Source of the DNA: a virus
Direction: 5' to 3' (one strand)
DNA: 32,533 bases
IMG/VR virus record: IMGVR_UViG_3300050116_000063
Location: 1 to 32,533 of that record
The notes beneath the pieces were generated by a model. It searched no databases and had not been told where the DNA came from. It saw only the letters and a list, made by a program, of their open reading frames with translations. Below are positions 1 through 6,377 of the stretch, in pieces (position 1 is the first letter of the stretch; each line of letters begins with the position of its first letter). Position numbers and translations under genes: made by a program.

Positions 1-82
1 CAAGCTCCTGGCTACACTGTCGTAGTGTTAGTCCAGCGCGAATACGAAAGTCCTTTAGGAGCGCGCCAAATGTGATGTTCAT
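1..82 (-). CDS. XRE-type HTH regulator, N-terminal fragment (runs off window)
   Basis: Reading leftward from the ATG at 82, the frame stays open to the window edge (27 complete codons). It gives a peptide beginning MNITFGALLKDFRIRAGLTL followed by RQCSQEL. This is the usual first helix pair of XRE/Cro-type helix-turn-helix proteins (FGxLLxxxRxxAGLTLRxxxxxL). The recognition helix lies outside the window, so the call rests on the N-terminus only. A perfect 8-bp inverted repeat sits 6 bp upstream of the start, as expected for an autoregulated repressor or antitoxin. It is the last gene seen in the leftward block. Confidence 0.5.
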   Translation of the reverse strand, partial: MNITFGALLKDFRIRAGLTLRQCSQEL

Positions 83-87
83 GCCAT

Positions 88-110
88 ATGTGGTACTAAA
101 ATTACCACAT
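88..110. promoter_or_regulatory. Inverted repeat, probable operator upstream of the XRE gene
   Basis: ATGTGGTA (88-95) and TACCACAT (103-110) are perfect 8-bp arms around the 7-base AT-rich spacer CTAAAAT. The site lies just upstream of the leftward XRE start at 82. A perfect TTGACA on the minus strand (116-111) abuts it, but no good -10 is visible at normal spacing. A repressor bound here would cover the promoter region. No U-run follows on either strand, so a terminator is less likely. Confidence 0.45.
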
Positions 111-127
111 TGTCAAACATAAATCAT

Positions 128-156
128 GGCGACTATCCCTTGGCGACAGGTAACGC
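128..156 (+). repeat. 29-bp inverted repeat, left copy of cassette 1
   Basis: The sequence starts GGCGACTATCCCTTGGCGAC. It matches 24 of 29 bases with the minus-strand copy at 533-505 and 22 of 29 with the one at 5763-5735. Together with 505-533 it brackets the 133-504 gene in inverted orientation. The stop codon of that gene (133-135) lies inside the repeat. Confidence 0.55.
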
Positions 157-504
157 TGCGATTTTACGCAGAATCCTAGTCGTGGGTGTGTTCTCGGCAT
201 CGGTCTTGTTGATGTAGTCCATTGCCGAGTCGGTGAGCTTGTTTTTCAGCCCGAGCTTATAGCTCTGCCGACAGAGGCGCGTGATAAGAACACACATGTT
301 TTCGCGCTGCTCCTTTAATTCGGCCACCTTTGGGCCTGCGATGGCTTCAAACATGGCATGGGCTTCGGTGAAGTTGAGCAGGTTCGTGCCGATTCTGCCT
401 TTGCCGTGCTGAGTGGCGCACAAGTCGGCGCAAACGCTCTCAGGGAGTGGCCATTGCAGAAAGGCGTTAGTCATATCGTCGATTTCTTGGATCGGTGTTT
501 TCAT
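133..504 (-). CDS. Conserved small phage protein (FLxWPLPES...GTNLL type), function unknown
   Basis: A 123-aa protein. Residues 14-40 read FLQWPLPESVCADLC followed by GKGRIGTNLLNFTEAHAMFE. I recognise this pattern from many short uncharacterised phage proteins (FLxWxLPxS, then GTNLLxxxEAxxM). The second half is charged and helical. No catalytic motif, signal peptide or membrane segment is visible. The gene lies between the beta-helix gene and the XRE fragment, but unlike its neighbours it is not joined by a 4-base overlap. Instead both ends lie in copies of a 29-bp inverted repeat that also bracket the 65-aa gene at 5537-5734, which suggests the two genes entered as cassettes. No Shine-Dalgarno sequence precedes the start. 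Confidence 0.75.
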   Translation of the reverse strand: MKTPIQEIDDMTNAFLQWPLPESVCADLCATQHGKGRIGTNLLNFTEAHAMFEAIAGPKVAELKEQRENMCVLITRLCRQSYKLGLKNKLTDSAMDYINKTDAENTPTTRILRKIAALPVAKG

Positions 505-533
505 GGGTTACGTGTCGCAATGGGATACTCGCC
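505..533 (-). repeat. 29-bp inverted repeat, right copy of cassette 1
   Basis: On the minus strand this reads GGCGAGTATCCCATTGCGAC and runs directly into the ATG of the 133-504 gene. It matches the copy at 5763-5735, also directly upstream of a start codon, in 23 of 29 bases. Confidence 0.55.
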
Positions 534-553
534 TTTGGTTATGAGATATATTT

Positions 554-1744
554 TCATGCGAAGATTGTCGTGACCTCGAAGTTTGCGATCGCTTGGCCCT
601 TCGGATCGATCGTGCCGATACCCTGCCTTTCGATCTTGTTATTCGGAGAGCCCTTATCGATTTGCACGCCGATTTCATTCCCCAGAATTATATTGCCGCC
701 CTCGATGAATGATCCGCTCGTGCCGCCGGTGAAGAGCACGATCGGAAGCGGCATGCCGGCGTAAAGCTTGCACTTCGAGATCTTGACTCCCGAGGATCCG
801 TTGATCCGGACCATCGTGCCGCCATTCGATGCTTGAGCCCAAAGGCCGTCGATCTTGATGTCGGATCCATATTCAATATCGACACCGCCTTGATAGAGAT
901 TGCCCGAATAGGAATTATCGAGTTGCGCGTCGGTGATCGATATGTCGGCGAGGCCGTTAGGGAAAGCCGCCGGAGTGCCTAGCGCGGTCAAGAGAGCGCC
1001 CATGCTCACGCCTCGGATATGCCCGAAAAAGGCCCCCTGGCAATCGGTGAGCCCATTGCCGGCGTTATCGAGCAGGATCGGAGAATTCCATTGCGACATA
1101 TAGACGCCGAAGATCCGTGGATTGATGCACGAGCTCAAGTGAAGCGGATTGCCCGAGCCCGGCGCTCCCGCGACCGCGGGCGCGGTGAGCGTGCCGCAAC
1201 CGTAAAGAAAGAGATCTTCGAGCGTGAGCGCATGGCACACGTTGAATTTCGGGCCGTATGTCCATCCGGCGCCAGGCGTCGCTTGCACATAGCGCCCCGA
1301 GAAGACGGCTCCAATCGACACGCGCCTCATCGAGCTTCCTCGATTCGTCTCGGCTCCGGTGTCTTCGCCGTTGCCGATCCCGTAATCGACCGAGTAGGGG
1401 CATCCGCATGCGGCGCCGGCGAGAATGGCGAGATCCGAAGTCGCAACCGTATTGAGAAAAGGATAAGTGCCGGTCGATAGATCGAAGCGAAAGCCGTCGG
1501 TCGGATTCACGAAGAGGAATTGCGTGCAGTCGCCCGGATCCCCGAAGATCGAAAGGTTTCCAATGAGCGGCCCAGGAGGCGCAAGCGGCCCTGACATGAT
1601 GTAACGGCCGGCGGGATAATGAAGGGATGCCGGATAGTTGGCCGCCGCCGCCCATGCCGCCGCGAGCGCCGCGTTGGCCGCCTCGGTGTCGTCTGTGGCG
1701 CCATCGCCCTTTACTCCAAAGGTTGTTGCGTCGAAATTATTCAC
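554..1744 (-). CDS. Right-handed beta-helix protein, pectate-lyase-superfamily type (tailspike/depolymerase candidate)
   Basis: A 396-aa protein. The N-terminus has the hallmark of the Pectate_lyase_3 family: FGVKGDGATDDTEAANAALAAAW at residues 9-31 (quoted pattern FGxxGDGxTDDTxAxxxAl), then HYPAGRYIMSGPL. The rest has the Gly/Asn/Ile-rich repetitive look of a beta-helix, with turns such as NGLADISI, GSDIKIDGLWAQ and GSSGVKISKCKLY. In phages such proteins are usually tailspikes that bind or cut host surface polysaccharide; in bacteria some are polysaccharide lyases. Here it sits far from the tail genes, on the other strand, and its start overlaps the radical SAM stop by 4 bases (1741-1744). 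It therefore belongs with the sugar genes. No signal peptide is visible, which favours a virion or cytoplasmic role over secretion. Confidence 0.7.
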   Translation of the reverse strand: MNNFDATTFGVKGDGATDDTEAANAALAAAWAAAANYPASLHYPAGRYIMSGPLAPPGPLIGNLSIFGDPGDCTQFLFVNPTDGFRFDLSTGTYPFLNTVATSDLAILAGAACGCPYSVDYGIGNGEDTGAETNRGSSMRRVSIGAVFSGRYVQATPGAGWTYGPKFNVCHALTLEDLFLYGCGTLTAPAVAGAPGSGNPLHLSSCINPRIFGVYMSQWNSPILLDNAGNGLTDCQGAFFGHIRGVSMGALLTALGTPAAFPNGLADISITDAQLDNSYSGNLYQGGVDIEYGSDIKIDGLWAQASNGGTMVRINGSSGVKISKCKLYAGMPLPIVLFTGGTSGSFIEGGNIILGNEIGVQIDKGSPNNKIERQGIGTIDPKGQAIANFEVTTIFA

Positions 1745-2835
1745 ACAAAATTGTCACTCGATGCGTCGGCTAGTTGATTGAAGAGCTCTACCTTCGAGTG
1801 ATTGGCGCACTCGTGATTGCAAACCTTCGATGGATCGAATTCCTCGAAGACTTTCTTCGCCTCTTCGGAAAACCAAAGCTCGGAGAAAGTGCGATCGCGG
1901 ATCGAGCCGATCAGGCCGTGCTCGGAATAGGCCGTATTGTGGCAGGCATACACGTTCAAGTCGGCACCGACGACAGGCACCGTTTGCATATATAGGCATC
2001 GATGAAACGGCCTATGCGGGATTTTCGAGGGCGAATCGATCTCATAGAACGAATTGACCGTGAAGCTTTCGTCGGTGAAATGCTCCGCGATTTTTTGGAG
2101 CTCATAGTTCACATGCTTTGCGATCGGCGCGTGATACTGGCGAAAGGCTTCGAGATAGACCGGAGAAAAGCGCACGTTTTCAACTCCGATCGATTTGAGC
2201 AGGCGAGCGGCCTCGATCAAGTGAAGGTGATTCTCGCGAGTGACGATGAAATTCACGCCGAGGTCGCAATCCGGATTCTTGTATTTGGCGAAGATCCGCA
2301 TGTTCTCGATCACCTCATCGAAGAAGCGGGCCGGCACGTTGCGGCTAGCAGTCATTTGCTCGGCGTTGCAATAGTCCATCGAGACGCGCACCCATTTGGC
2401 GCCATGAAGCGCTCTTGCCTTTCGGCCGACGAGAGATTGGCCGTTTGTGATGATCGAAACGTCTATGCCGCGGGCGGTCGCATTCTCGATGATGTCTTCG
2501 ATCATCGGATGGATCAGCGGCTCTCCGCCGCCGGAAAAGGTGACAGCCTTCACTCCGAGTTGCGCGAGATCCCGAATGAGCTCGATCGCCTTGCCGACCG
2601 GCATTTGGTCGTGCTCGTGCATCGTCTCGTGCATGTGACTCTGCAAATGCTCTTCCAGCCGATCCTTCGGCCTAGTCGTGCCGTCGGAGTACACGCACCA
2701 ATGGCAAGCATGCGAGCATCGATTCGTCGGCTTGATGCGCACATAGAGGGGGGCCGCGATCTCGCCCATTTGAAAGCTCCGGATCTTCTCAGGGAATTGG
2801 AAGATCTTTAAGTGCGAGTATTTATTATGCTTCAT
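1741..2835 (-). CDS. Radical SAM/SPASM-type enzyme
   Basis: From the ATG at 2835 the product is 364 aa. CSHACHWC at residues 40-47 is the CxxxCxxC motif that binds the radical-SAM [4Fe-4S] cluster. FSGGGEPL further on is the GGEP motif that contacts SAM. The C-terminal third has more cysteines (FHRCLYMQ, VYACHN, then VCNHECANH) in the arrangement of a SPASM domain with auxiliary clusters. Such enzymes modify peptides or small molecules; the substrate is not evident. A longer in-frame start at 2967 exists. I prefer 2835 because the protein fold begins there (MKHNKYSHLKIF) and because it overlaps the preceding short gene by 11 bases, in keeping with coupled translation. The end overlaps the beta-helix gene by 4 bases. 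Confidence 0.8.
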   Translation of the reverse strand: MKHNKYSHLKIFQFPEKIRSFQMGEIAAPLYVRIKPTNRCSHACHWCVYSDGTTRPKDRLEEHLQSHMHETMHEHDQMPVGKAIELIRDLAQLGVKAVTFSGGGEPLIHPMIEDIIENATARGIDVSIITNGQSLVGRKARALHGAKWVRVSMDYCNAEQMTASRNVPARFFDEVIENMRIFAKYKNPDCDLGVNFIVTRENHLHLIEAARLLKSIGVENVRFSPVYLEAFRQYHAPIAKHVNYELQKIAEHFTDESFTVNSFYEIDSPSKIPHRPFHRCLYMQTVPVVGADLNVYACHNTAYSEHGLIGSIRDRTFSELWFSEEAKKVFEEFDPSKVCNHECANHSKVELFNQLADASSDNFV

Positions 2836-2986
2836 GGGGAGAGCTCGAAGATGTGATTTGAAGGAATGCCGTATTGCTTCCGGAGCCAGGGACGGCACAG
2901 CCAACGTCGACGTAAAAGCCTCGATCCGGAAGCTTGAGATTTTCGGCGATCCATCGATCCTCGCCATATTCGGAATAGAAGTTCAT
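2825..2986 (-). CDS. FkbM-methyltransferase-like N-terminal fragment (53 aa)
   Basis: A short frame between the transketolase and radical SAM genes. It begins with a 4-base ATGA overlap with the transketolase stop (2983-2986). The product reads MNFYSEYGEDRWIAENL, then DRGFYVDVGCAVPGSGSNTA. This matches the start of FkbM-family SAM-dependent methyltransferases: a YGED..IAEN lead-in, SAM motif I (VDVGxxxP) and the following GSNT. A whole FkbM protein is usually above 200 aa. Here the family pattern stops after about 45 residues and a short Ser-rich tail leads to the TAA at 2825. I saw no continuation in the other frames. It is either a decayed gene kept for coupling or a minimal protein of unknown role. 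Confidence 0.55.
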   Translation of the reverse strand: MNFYSEYGEDRWIAENLKLPDRGFYVDVGCAVPGSGSNTAFLQITSSSSPHEA

Positions 2987-3450
2987 TCGCGGAGCCCGAG
3001 AAACCAGGGCCGGTCAAAAGGCACGAGCCGAATATAATCGGCGATCTTGTCTTTGTTGCTCGGCCCGATCCAAGCCGGCGGGATATTATGGAATGGCCAG
3101 AGCGTCGACCATGATGGCAATTCAACATGCGTAGGGCCGGCCGACATATCGGAATATCCGACGAGCCCGACAGGCAATTGCATTTGATCGATGTCGAGTT
3201 TGATTTGTTCGAAGGCGCGCTCGATCAGAAACGGCGTGATCGAATAGACGATCGGCCTCAAGCCCTCGCTCGCCATGCCGGCCGCGACCGAGATCATCGA
3301 TTGCTCGCAAAGCCCGACGTTAAGGAAGCGGCTAGGAAAGTCTCGGCGGAATTTCTCAAACATCACGGCGCCGACATCACCGATGACGAGATGAATCCGC
3401 GAGTCGAGCTTCGCCCGCTCATAGAGCGCAAGTTGGAAAGCCCATTTCAT
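2983..3450 (-). CDS. Transketolase-like pyrimidine-binding subunit (short)
   Basis: A 155-aa protein resembling the pyrimidine (PYR) domain of transketolase and DXP-synthase-type enzymes. LVIGDVGAVM is followed by FPSRFLNVGLCEQSMISVAAGMA. Glu49 in GLCEQ matches the conserved glutamate that activates thiamine diphosphate (GIAEQ in transketolases). The usual C-terminal transketolase domain is missing: split C-subunits are normally about 300 aa. It should pair with the ThDP-binding subunit at 3647-4306 in the same operon to move a two-carbon ketol unit; the sugar substrate is unknown. The start at 3450 overlaps the 67-aa gene by 4 bases, and the end overlaps the FkbM-like fragment by 4. Confidence 0.75.
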   Translation of the reverse strand: MKWAFQLALYERAKLDSRIHLVIGDVGAVMFEKFRRDFPSRFLNVGLCEQSMISVAAGMASEGLRPIVYSITPFLIERAFEQIKLDIDQMQLPVGLVGYSDMSAGPTHVELPSWSTLWPFHNIPPAWIGPSNKDKIADYIRLVPFDRPWFLGLRE

Positions 3451-3650
3451 CCGAAGATCCTTTTAAAATCTGCCTTGGTGTACCATCGCTTTCCTTTCGC
3501 AGCCCGCATTGCCTCGTCGACCGCCTGTTTTCGCGTTTCGCAAAACTGTCCCAATGATTTCATGCAAGCCCATTCGATCGTCGGAAATTTCCAACGATAA
3601 CCAAAGATGCTCTCGGTGATTTTAATATCCATTTTTCGGATCGCTCTCAT
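3447..3650 (-). CDS. Small protein between the transketolase subunits, unknown
   Basis: A 67-aa basic protein with aromatic residues (FGYRWKFPTIEWACM, GKRWYTKADFKRIFG). No family was recognised and no membrane segment is seen. It is bounded by 4-base ATGA overlaps on both sides (3647-3650 and 3447-3450), so it is almost certainly translated together with the two transketolase subunits. A second Met at residue 7 is possible as a start, but the overlap favours the first. Its place between two halves of an enzyme suggests a small accessory subunit; this is inference only. Confidence 0.6.
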   Translation of the reverse strand: MRAIRKMDIKITESIFGYRWKFPTIEWACMKSLGQFCETRKQAVDEAMRAAKGKRWYTKADFKRIFG

Positions 3651-4306
3651 TTGAGTTGCTCCATGATCTCGGCGAATTCCTCATCGGTGATCTTGTGCAC
3701 GGTTTCGTCGGGGCGATCCTCGAAGAATTTCACGCCGTCGCCGATTCGGCTGAGATGGATCTGGACAGGGAAGATCGAGTCGAGGCGATTGATCGCGCCG
3801 TCGAGCAAGAGGTCGGCGCCTTGGTGGAGATTCACGTCGATGTGAACGAAGAGCCGGCCCTTGACACCCAGTCGACGCGCGAGGTGAAGAGATTCCCATG
3901 TCGTGCCTTCGAGGCATTCCCCGTCGCCAAGCAGCACGTGCACGATCCCAGCAAAGCCCTGGATCCGCCTTGCATGGGCCATGCCGACGGCGAAGGGCAA
4001 TCCATGCCCGAGGCTTCCGGCGGTCATCGTGACGCCGTGCCAGGGCGCGCGCTCGGGATGGACCTTCGACACGTCTGGCGAATACCCGCGGAAGTGCTCA
4101 AGGCATGCATAAAGGGCGGCGCACGAATGGCCCTTGCTCAAAACGAAAGCGCCGCTCTCGCCTCCAAACTTGTAATTCATCGTCTCGAAGATGTCGGCTA
4201 TGATCGGGAGCGCCGAGAGTGAGGTCGGCGCATGCCGATGACAAAACTTGTAATCGATCTCGATCACGCGCCGGCGGAGCTTGCGAAGTAATTCGGGAGA
4301 GCTCAT
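3647..4306 (-). CDS. Transketolase-like thiamine-diphosphate-binding subunit
   Basis: A 219-aa protein with the classic N-terminal transketolase features. SKGH occurs at 57-60. GSLGHGLPFAVGMA occurs near 97-110. GDGECLEGTTWES at 127-139 starts the ThDP motif, which ends at HIDVN (Asn159), as in GDG...N. These residues bind the diphosphate and Mg2+. Length fits split transketolase N-subunits, which are slightly longer. The start at 4306 is chosen over an in-frame Met at 4342 because it forms a 4-base overlap with the 36-aa gene at 4303-4413. It works with the PYR subunit at 2983-3450. Split transketolases outside central metabolism are often found in sugar or natural-product clusters. Confidence 0.85.
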   Translation of the reverse strand: MSSPELLRKLRRRVIEIDYKFCHRHAPTSLSALPIIADIFETMNYKFGGESGAFVLSKGHSCAALYACLEHFRGYSPDVSKVHPERAPWHGVTMTAGSLGHGLPFAVGMAHARRIQGFAGIVHVLLGDGECLEGTTWESLHLARRLGVKGRLFVHIDVNLHQGADLLLDGAINRLDSIFPVQIHLSRIGDGVKFFEDRPDETVHKITDEEFAEIMEQLK

Positions 4307-4413
4307 GGCGGCCGTATTCTGTTCAAAAGCTTCGGCACCCATTCGGCCAGCATTTGCGCAACCGCATAAGGATCGAGACCGTCATGAAATGAGATTTGTA
4401 CTACCGCGCTCAC
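4303..4413 (-). CDS. 36-aa small protein with GTG start, unknown
   Basis: A short frame reads VSAVVQISFHDGLDPYAVAQ followed by MLAEWVPKLLNRIRPP. It starts with GTG overlapping the stop of the glycosyltransferase-like gene (GTGA, 4410-4413) and ends overlapping the ATG of the transketolase subunit (ATGA, 4303-4306). It thus fills the gap exactly and keeps the chain of coupled overlaps. No homology was recognised. It is predicted to be an amphipathic helix in its second half. Confidence 0.5.
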   Translation of the reverse strand: MSAVVQISFHDGLDPYAVAQMLAEWVPKLLNRIRPP

Positions 4414-5231
4414 AAAAGCCCTTTCGCTTTAAGTACGCTCCGAACGCCGTCGACATTATTCGCATGAATAGCTTCCGGATCCAAATCGACCTTTTCCCGC
4501 CCATTGATGATGACGCGGAGCTCGACAGTCTTTCGATTCCAAATGTTAAAGGTCGGCCAGCTTGGCCCGGTCGAAACCATCAGGATCCGCCGGCAGCGTT
4601 GGGATAGCTGTCCGATTTGCGTCACGGTCCAGTGTAAATCCTCAGTCGTGAGATAGCCGGCGCCGGAGAAGTGGTTTGTGGCCATCAACGAGTAGCCGCG
4701 TTCCCGGAGATCCAAGATTAGTTGATCCATTTCCGAGGGCCGGTATTCAGAAGCTTGGCCGCTCAAGGGCCTTGCATTGACGACGAGAAAATCGAGCTTT
4801 CGGTTTTCCTCATAATCCGGCGATTTGTTTTGGAGTGCCGGATAGTCGAACAACAAATCGCGGGGAGTCGACAGCGCCGAGCGAAGGCCCATCTGGGCCG
4901 CCAGGATCCGAAACCAATCGAGGATGAATGTCGCGTAATTGTTTCGTGTCGCCCTGTCCGCTCGCTCGTAGCGATCGCCTGTATTTTTCCAAGCGTCGAT
5001 CGAGGGCACGCGCGGCTTTGCGAACCAATGCATAGATCCGAATGTCTCGGGGAGCGCAACGAGCTTGATTGGCAGGTCTAAAGTCATCGCCTCAAGCTCG
5101 CGAATATATTCCGCGTGGAGATGGTGCTCAAAGCAATGCCCCGGATTCGCTTCAGCCAGCTTTCGCAAGAAATGCACATGCGCGAGATTGTCGCCGAGGC
5201 GCAAGGCGCAATGAGTCCGGATTGTCTTCAT
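4410..5231 (-). CDS. GT9-like (heptosyltransferase-fold) glycosyltransferase candidate
   Basis: A 273-aa product from the ATG at 5231. The N-terminus MKTIRTHCALRLGDNLAHVHF resembles the start of GT9-type proteins, where a Gly-Asp after the first strand precedes helix 1. The same ALRLGD-like start occurs in the 271-aa protein at 18618. Later parts (PLSGQASEY, YSLMATNHFSGAGYL, ILMVSTGPSWPTFNIWN) look like a Rossmann-type second domain with a Ser/Thr-Gly-Pro loop. GT9 enzymes transfer heptose or related sugars. The catalytic residues are not obvious, so the call is tentative. The start at 5231 (not the frame start at 5267) gives a 4-base overlap with the upstream gene. The end overlaps the 36-aa gene. 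Confidence 0.5.
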   Translation of the reverse strand: MKTIRTHCALRLGDNLAHVHFLRKLAEANPGHCFEHHLHAEYIRELEAMTLDLPIKLVALPETFGSMHWFAKPRVPSIDAWKNTGDRYERADRATRNNYATFILDWFRILAAQMGLRSALSTPRDLLFDYPALQNKSPDYEENRKLDFLVVNARPLSGQASEYRPSEMDQLILDLRERGYSLMATNHFSGAGYLTTEDLHWTVTQIGQLSQRCRRILMVSTGPSWPTFNIWNRKTVELRVIINGREKVDLDPEAIHANNVDGVRSVLKAKGLL

Positions 5232-5524
5232 TCGATGATTGAATGAAAACCGTGATCTTTGAGACAACCATCGGGAATGCGGCCCAAAAAATCTATGAAC
5301 TGCGCCTGGACAGCGACTTTTCTAGCTCTTTCAACAGCCATTCGCGCAAGCAAAATGTCTCGCAAAACGGATTTGAAGCCTTGCGAGCAATCTTGGGCAA
5401 TGGAGTGCGATTCGTCGAGTGTGCCTGTGAAGATGATCTCAATTTCAAATCTGAAGCTATTAGTAACTTGGATCTTGACGAGCGCATCCGGGCTCGCTGC
5501 TTCGTTTTCATGTGGTGAGATCAT
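5228..5524 (-). CDS. Hypothetical 98-aa protein
   Basis: No family recognised. The middle is a predicted helix (DCSQGFKSVLRDILLARMAVERARKVAVQAQFIDFLG) preceded by a short beta region (KIQVTNSFRFEIEIIF). There is no signal peptide or membrane segment. It couples to the glycosyltransferase-like gene through an ATGA overlap (5228-5231). Its start follows the left inverted repeat of cassette 2 by a few bases, and no Shine-Dalgarno sequence is seen. Confidence 0.6.
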   Translation of the reverse strand: MISPHENEAASPDALVKIQVTNSFRFEIEIIFTGTLDESHSIAQDCSQGFKSVLRDILLARMAVERARKVAVQAQFIDFLGRIPDGCLKDHGFHSIIE

Positions 5525-5531
5525 AGGAAAT

Positions 5532-5560
5532 GGCGATTATGCCTTGGGAACAAGTAGATT
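5532..5560 (+). repeat. 29-bp inverted repeat, left copy of cassette 2
   Basis: It starts GGCGATTATGCCTTGGGAAC and matches the minus-strand copy at 5763-5735 in 21 of 29 bases. As in cassette 1, the stop codon of the enclosed gene (5537-5539) lies at the same place in the repeat. Confidence 0.5.
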
Positions 5561-5734
5561 CTTTCTTGGATTCACATAACAGTCCGGGTGTTGGGCGACG
5601 AAGATAACCTTTGGTTTGGGTCCAACGACGGGCGGCCTACTGTGCCACCCGCCTCGTCGCGCGCGCGCTTGATCGGATAGAGCGGAAAATAAATAGCCGA
5701 TCAAAAGAAAACCGACAGCTTCAAGAAATTTCAT
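5537..5734 (-). CDS. Hypothetical 65-aa protein with N-terminal hydrophobic segment
   Basis: Residues 1-19 (MKFLEAVGFLLIGYLFSAL) form a membrane anchor or signal-peptide-like segment, followed by a basic stretch (QARARRGGW) and a Pro/Val-rich tail. Function unknown. The C-terminus (LLVPKA) resembles that of the 123-aa protein (LPVAKG) because both end inside copies of the same 29-bp repeat. The start codon directly follows the right copy. The gene interrupts an otherwise overlapping operon with intergenic gaps on both sides, which fits a cassette inserted later. Confidence 0.55.
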   Translation of the reverse strand: MKFLEAVGFLLIGYLFSALSDQARARRGGWHSRPPVVGPKPKVIFVAQHPDCYVNPRKNLLVPKA

Positions 5735-5763
5735 GGTTTATGTGTTGCCAGGGGATAATCGCC
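5735..5763 (-). repeat. 29-bp inverted repeat, right copy of cassette 2
   Basis: On the minus strand this reads GGCGATTATCCCCTGGCAAC and leads into the ATG of the 65-aa gene. It matches the copy upstream of the 123-aa gene in 23 of 29 bases, in the same position relative to the start. Confidence 0.55.
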
Positions 5764-5771
5764 TAGGAAAT

Positions 5772-6377
5772 TCAGCCGGCGGCCGCGGAGAGCTCGTGCT
5801 CAATGCCGCATCGTCGCTCGATGAGCATATCGAGCCGGATCCGTTTGCCGGCGTCTTTAGGTTCGACCGGATAAGCTGATCCGCCAGGGCGCCGAATAGA
5901 ATCGATCTCGGTTTTCACTTCGGCGAGCTCGGCCCTTAATTGCTTCCTCACCCAAAGCTTTTGTGAAGGGCTTCCCCGCGCGCTTGCGCGCGTTGGTGAT
6001 TCCTTGATGGTTCCCTGACGTACTGGGCGGACGCCGGTGTCCTCTTTTATCGGTCGCAAATGTCCGCTTTTAGTGTCGCAAATGTCCGCTTTTACAAAAG
6101 AGGTCAAATTGTCCGCTTTTACGATGACTCGGTAAATCGTCTTCAATCCGCGGCCTCGGCCGGCGCGAACGATCGCGAGCTCGCCGGATTCTACGATTTC
6201 CCCGATCGTGCGGCGAACCTGACGACCGGAAAGCTTCGATTTCTTGGCGAGAGTTTTTTGCGACGGATAGCAAATTCCCTCATCGTTTGCGAAATCGGCC
6301 AGTGCCAGCAAAACCAGCAGCGAGCCGCCGGCATGCTTCGAGTGCTTCCAAACCTGGGACATGATCGCGATGCTCAT
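5772..6377 (-). CDS. Winged-helix (HTH_36-type) replication-initiator-like protein
   Basis: A 201-aa product from the ATG at 6377. The N-terminus reads VWKHSKHAGGSLLVLLALADFANDEG, then CYPSQKTLAKKSKLSGRQVRRTIGEIVESGEL. This is the HTH_36 winged helix found at the start of many phage and plasmid replication proteins and some regulators. The middle is polar and holds iteron-like DNA repeats (6038-6121), much as lambda O carries its origin. The C-terminus has a charged coiled-coil-like helix (RKQLRAELAEVKTEIDSIRR). The start at 6377 forms an ATGA overlap with the 40-aa membrane protein gene. A transcriptional regulator is the main alternative. Confidence 0.6.
   Translation of the reverse strand: MSIAIMSQVWKHSKHAGGSLLVLLALADFANDEGICYPSQKTLAKKSKLSGRQVRRTIGEIVESGELAIVRAGRGRGLKTIYRVIVKADNLTSFVKADICDTKSGHLRPIKEDTGVRPVRQGTIKESPTRASARGSPSQKLWVRKQLRAELAEVKTEIDSIRRPGGSAYPVEPKDAGKRIRLDMLIERRCGIEHELSAAAG
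6038..6121 (+). repeat. Iteron-like direct repeats inside the replication-like gene
   Basis: Four copies of TGTCCGCTTTTA (first copy TGTCCTCTTTTA, last TTGTCCGCTTTTA context) start at 6038, 6061, 6083 and 6110. Copies two and three are longer: TCGCAAATGTCCGCTTTTA at 6054-6072 and 6076-6094. Spacings of 23, 22 and 27 bp are near two to two-and-a-half helix turns. As 23 and 22 are not multiples of three, the copies fall in different reading frames, so the repetition is a DNA feature and not a protein one. Confidence 0.55.

Noticed and set aside
2002-2811. 269-codon rightward frame opposite the radical SAM gene
   Set aside because: Its product has no family pattern and lies wholly antisense to a clear radical SAM enzyme; it is a product of GC-rich codon use.
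2836-2967. Longer start of the radical SAM protein at 2967
   Set aside because: The extra 44 residues overlap the FkbM-like frame and look like a shadow sequence; the ATG at 2835 fits the coupling.
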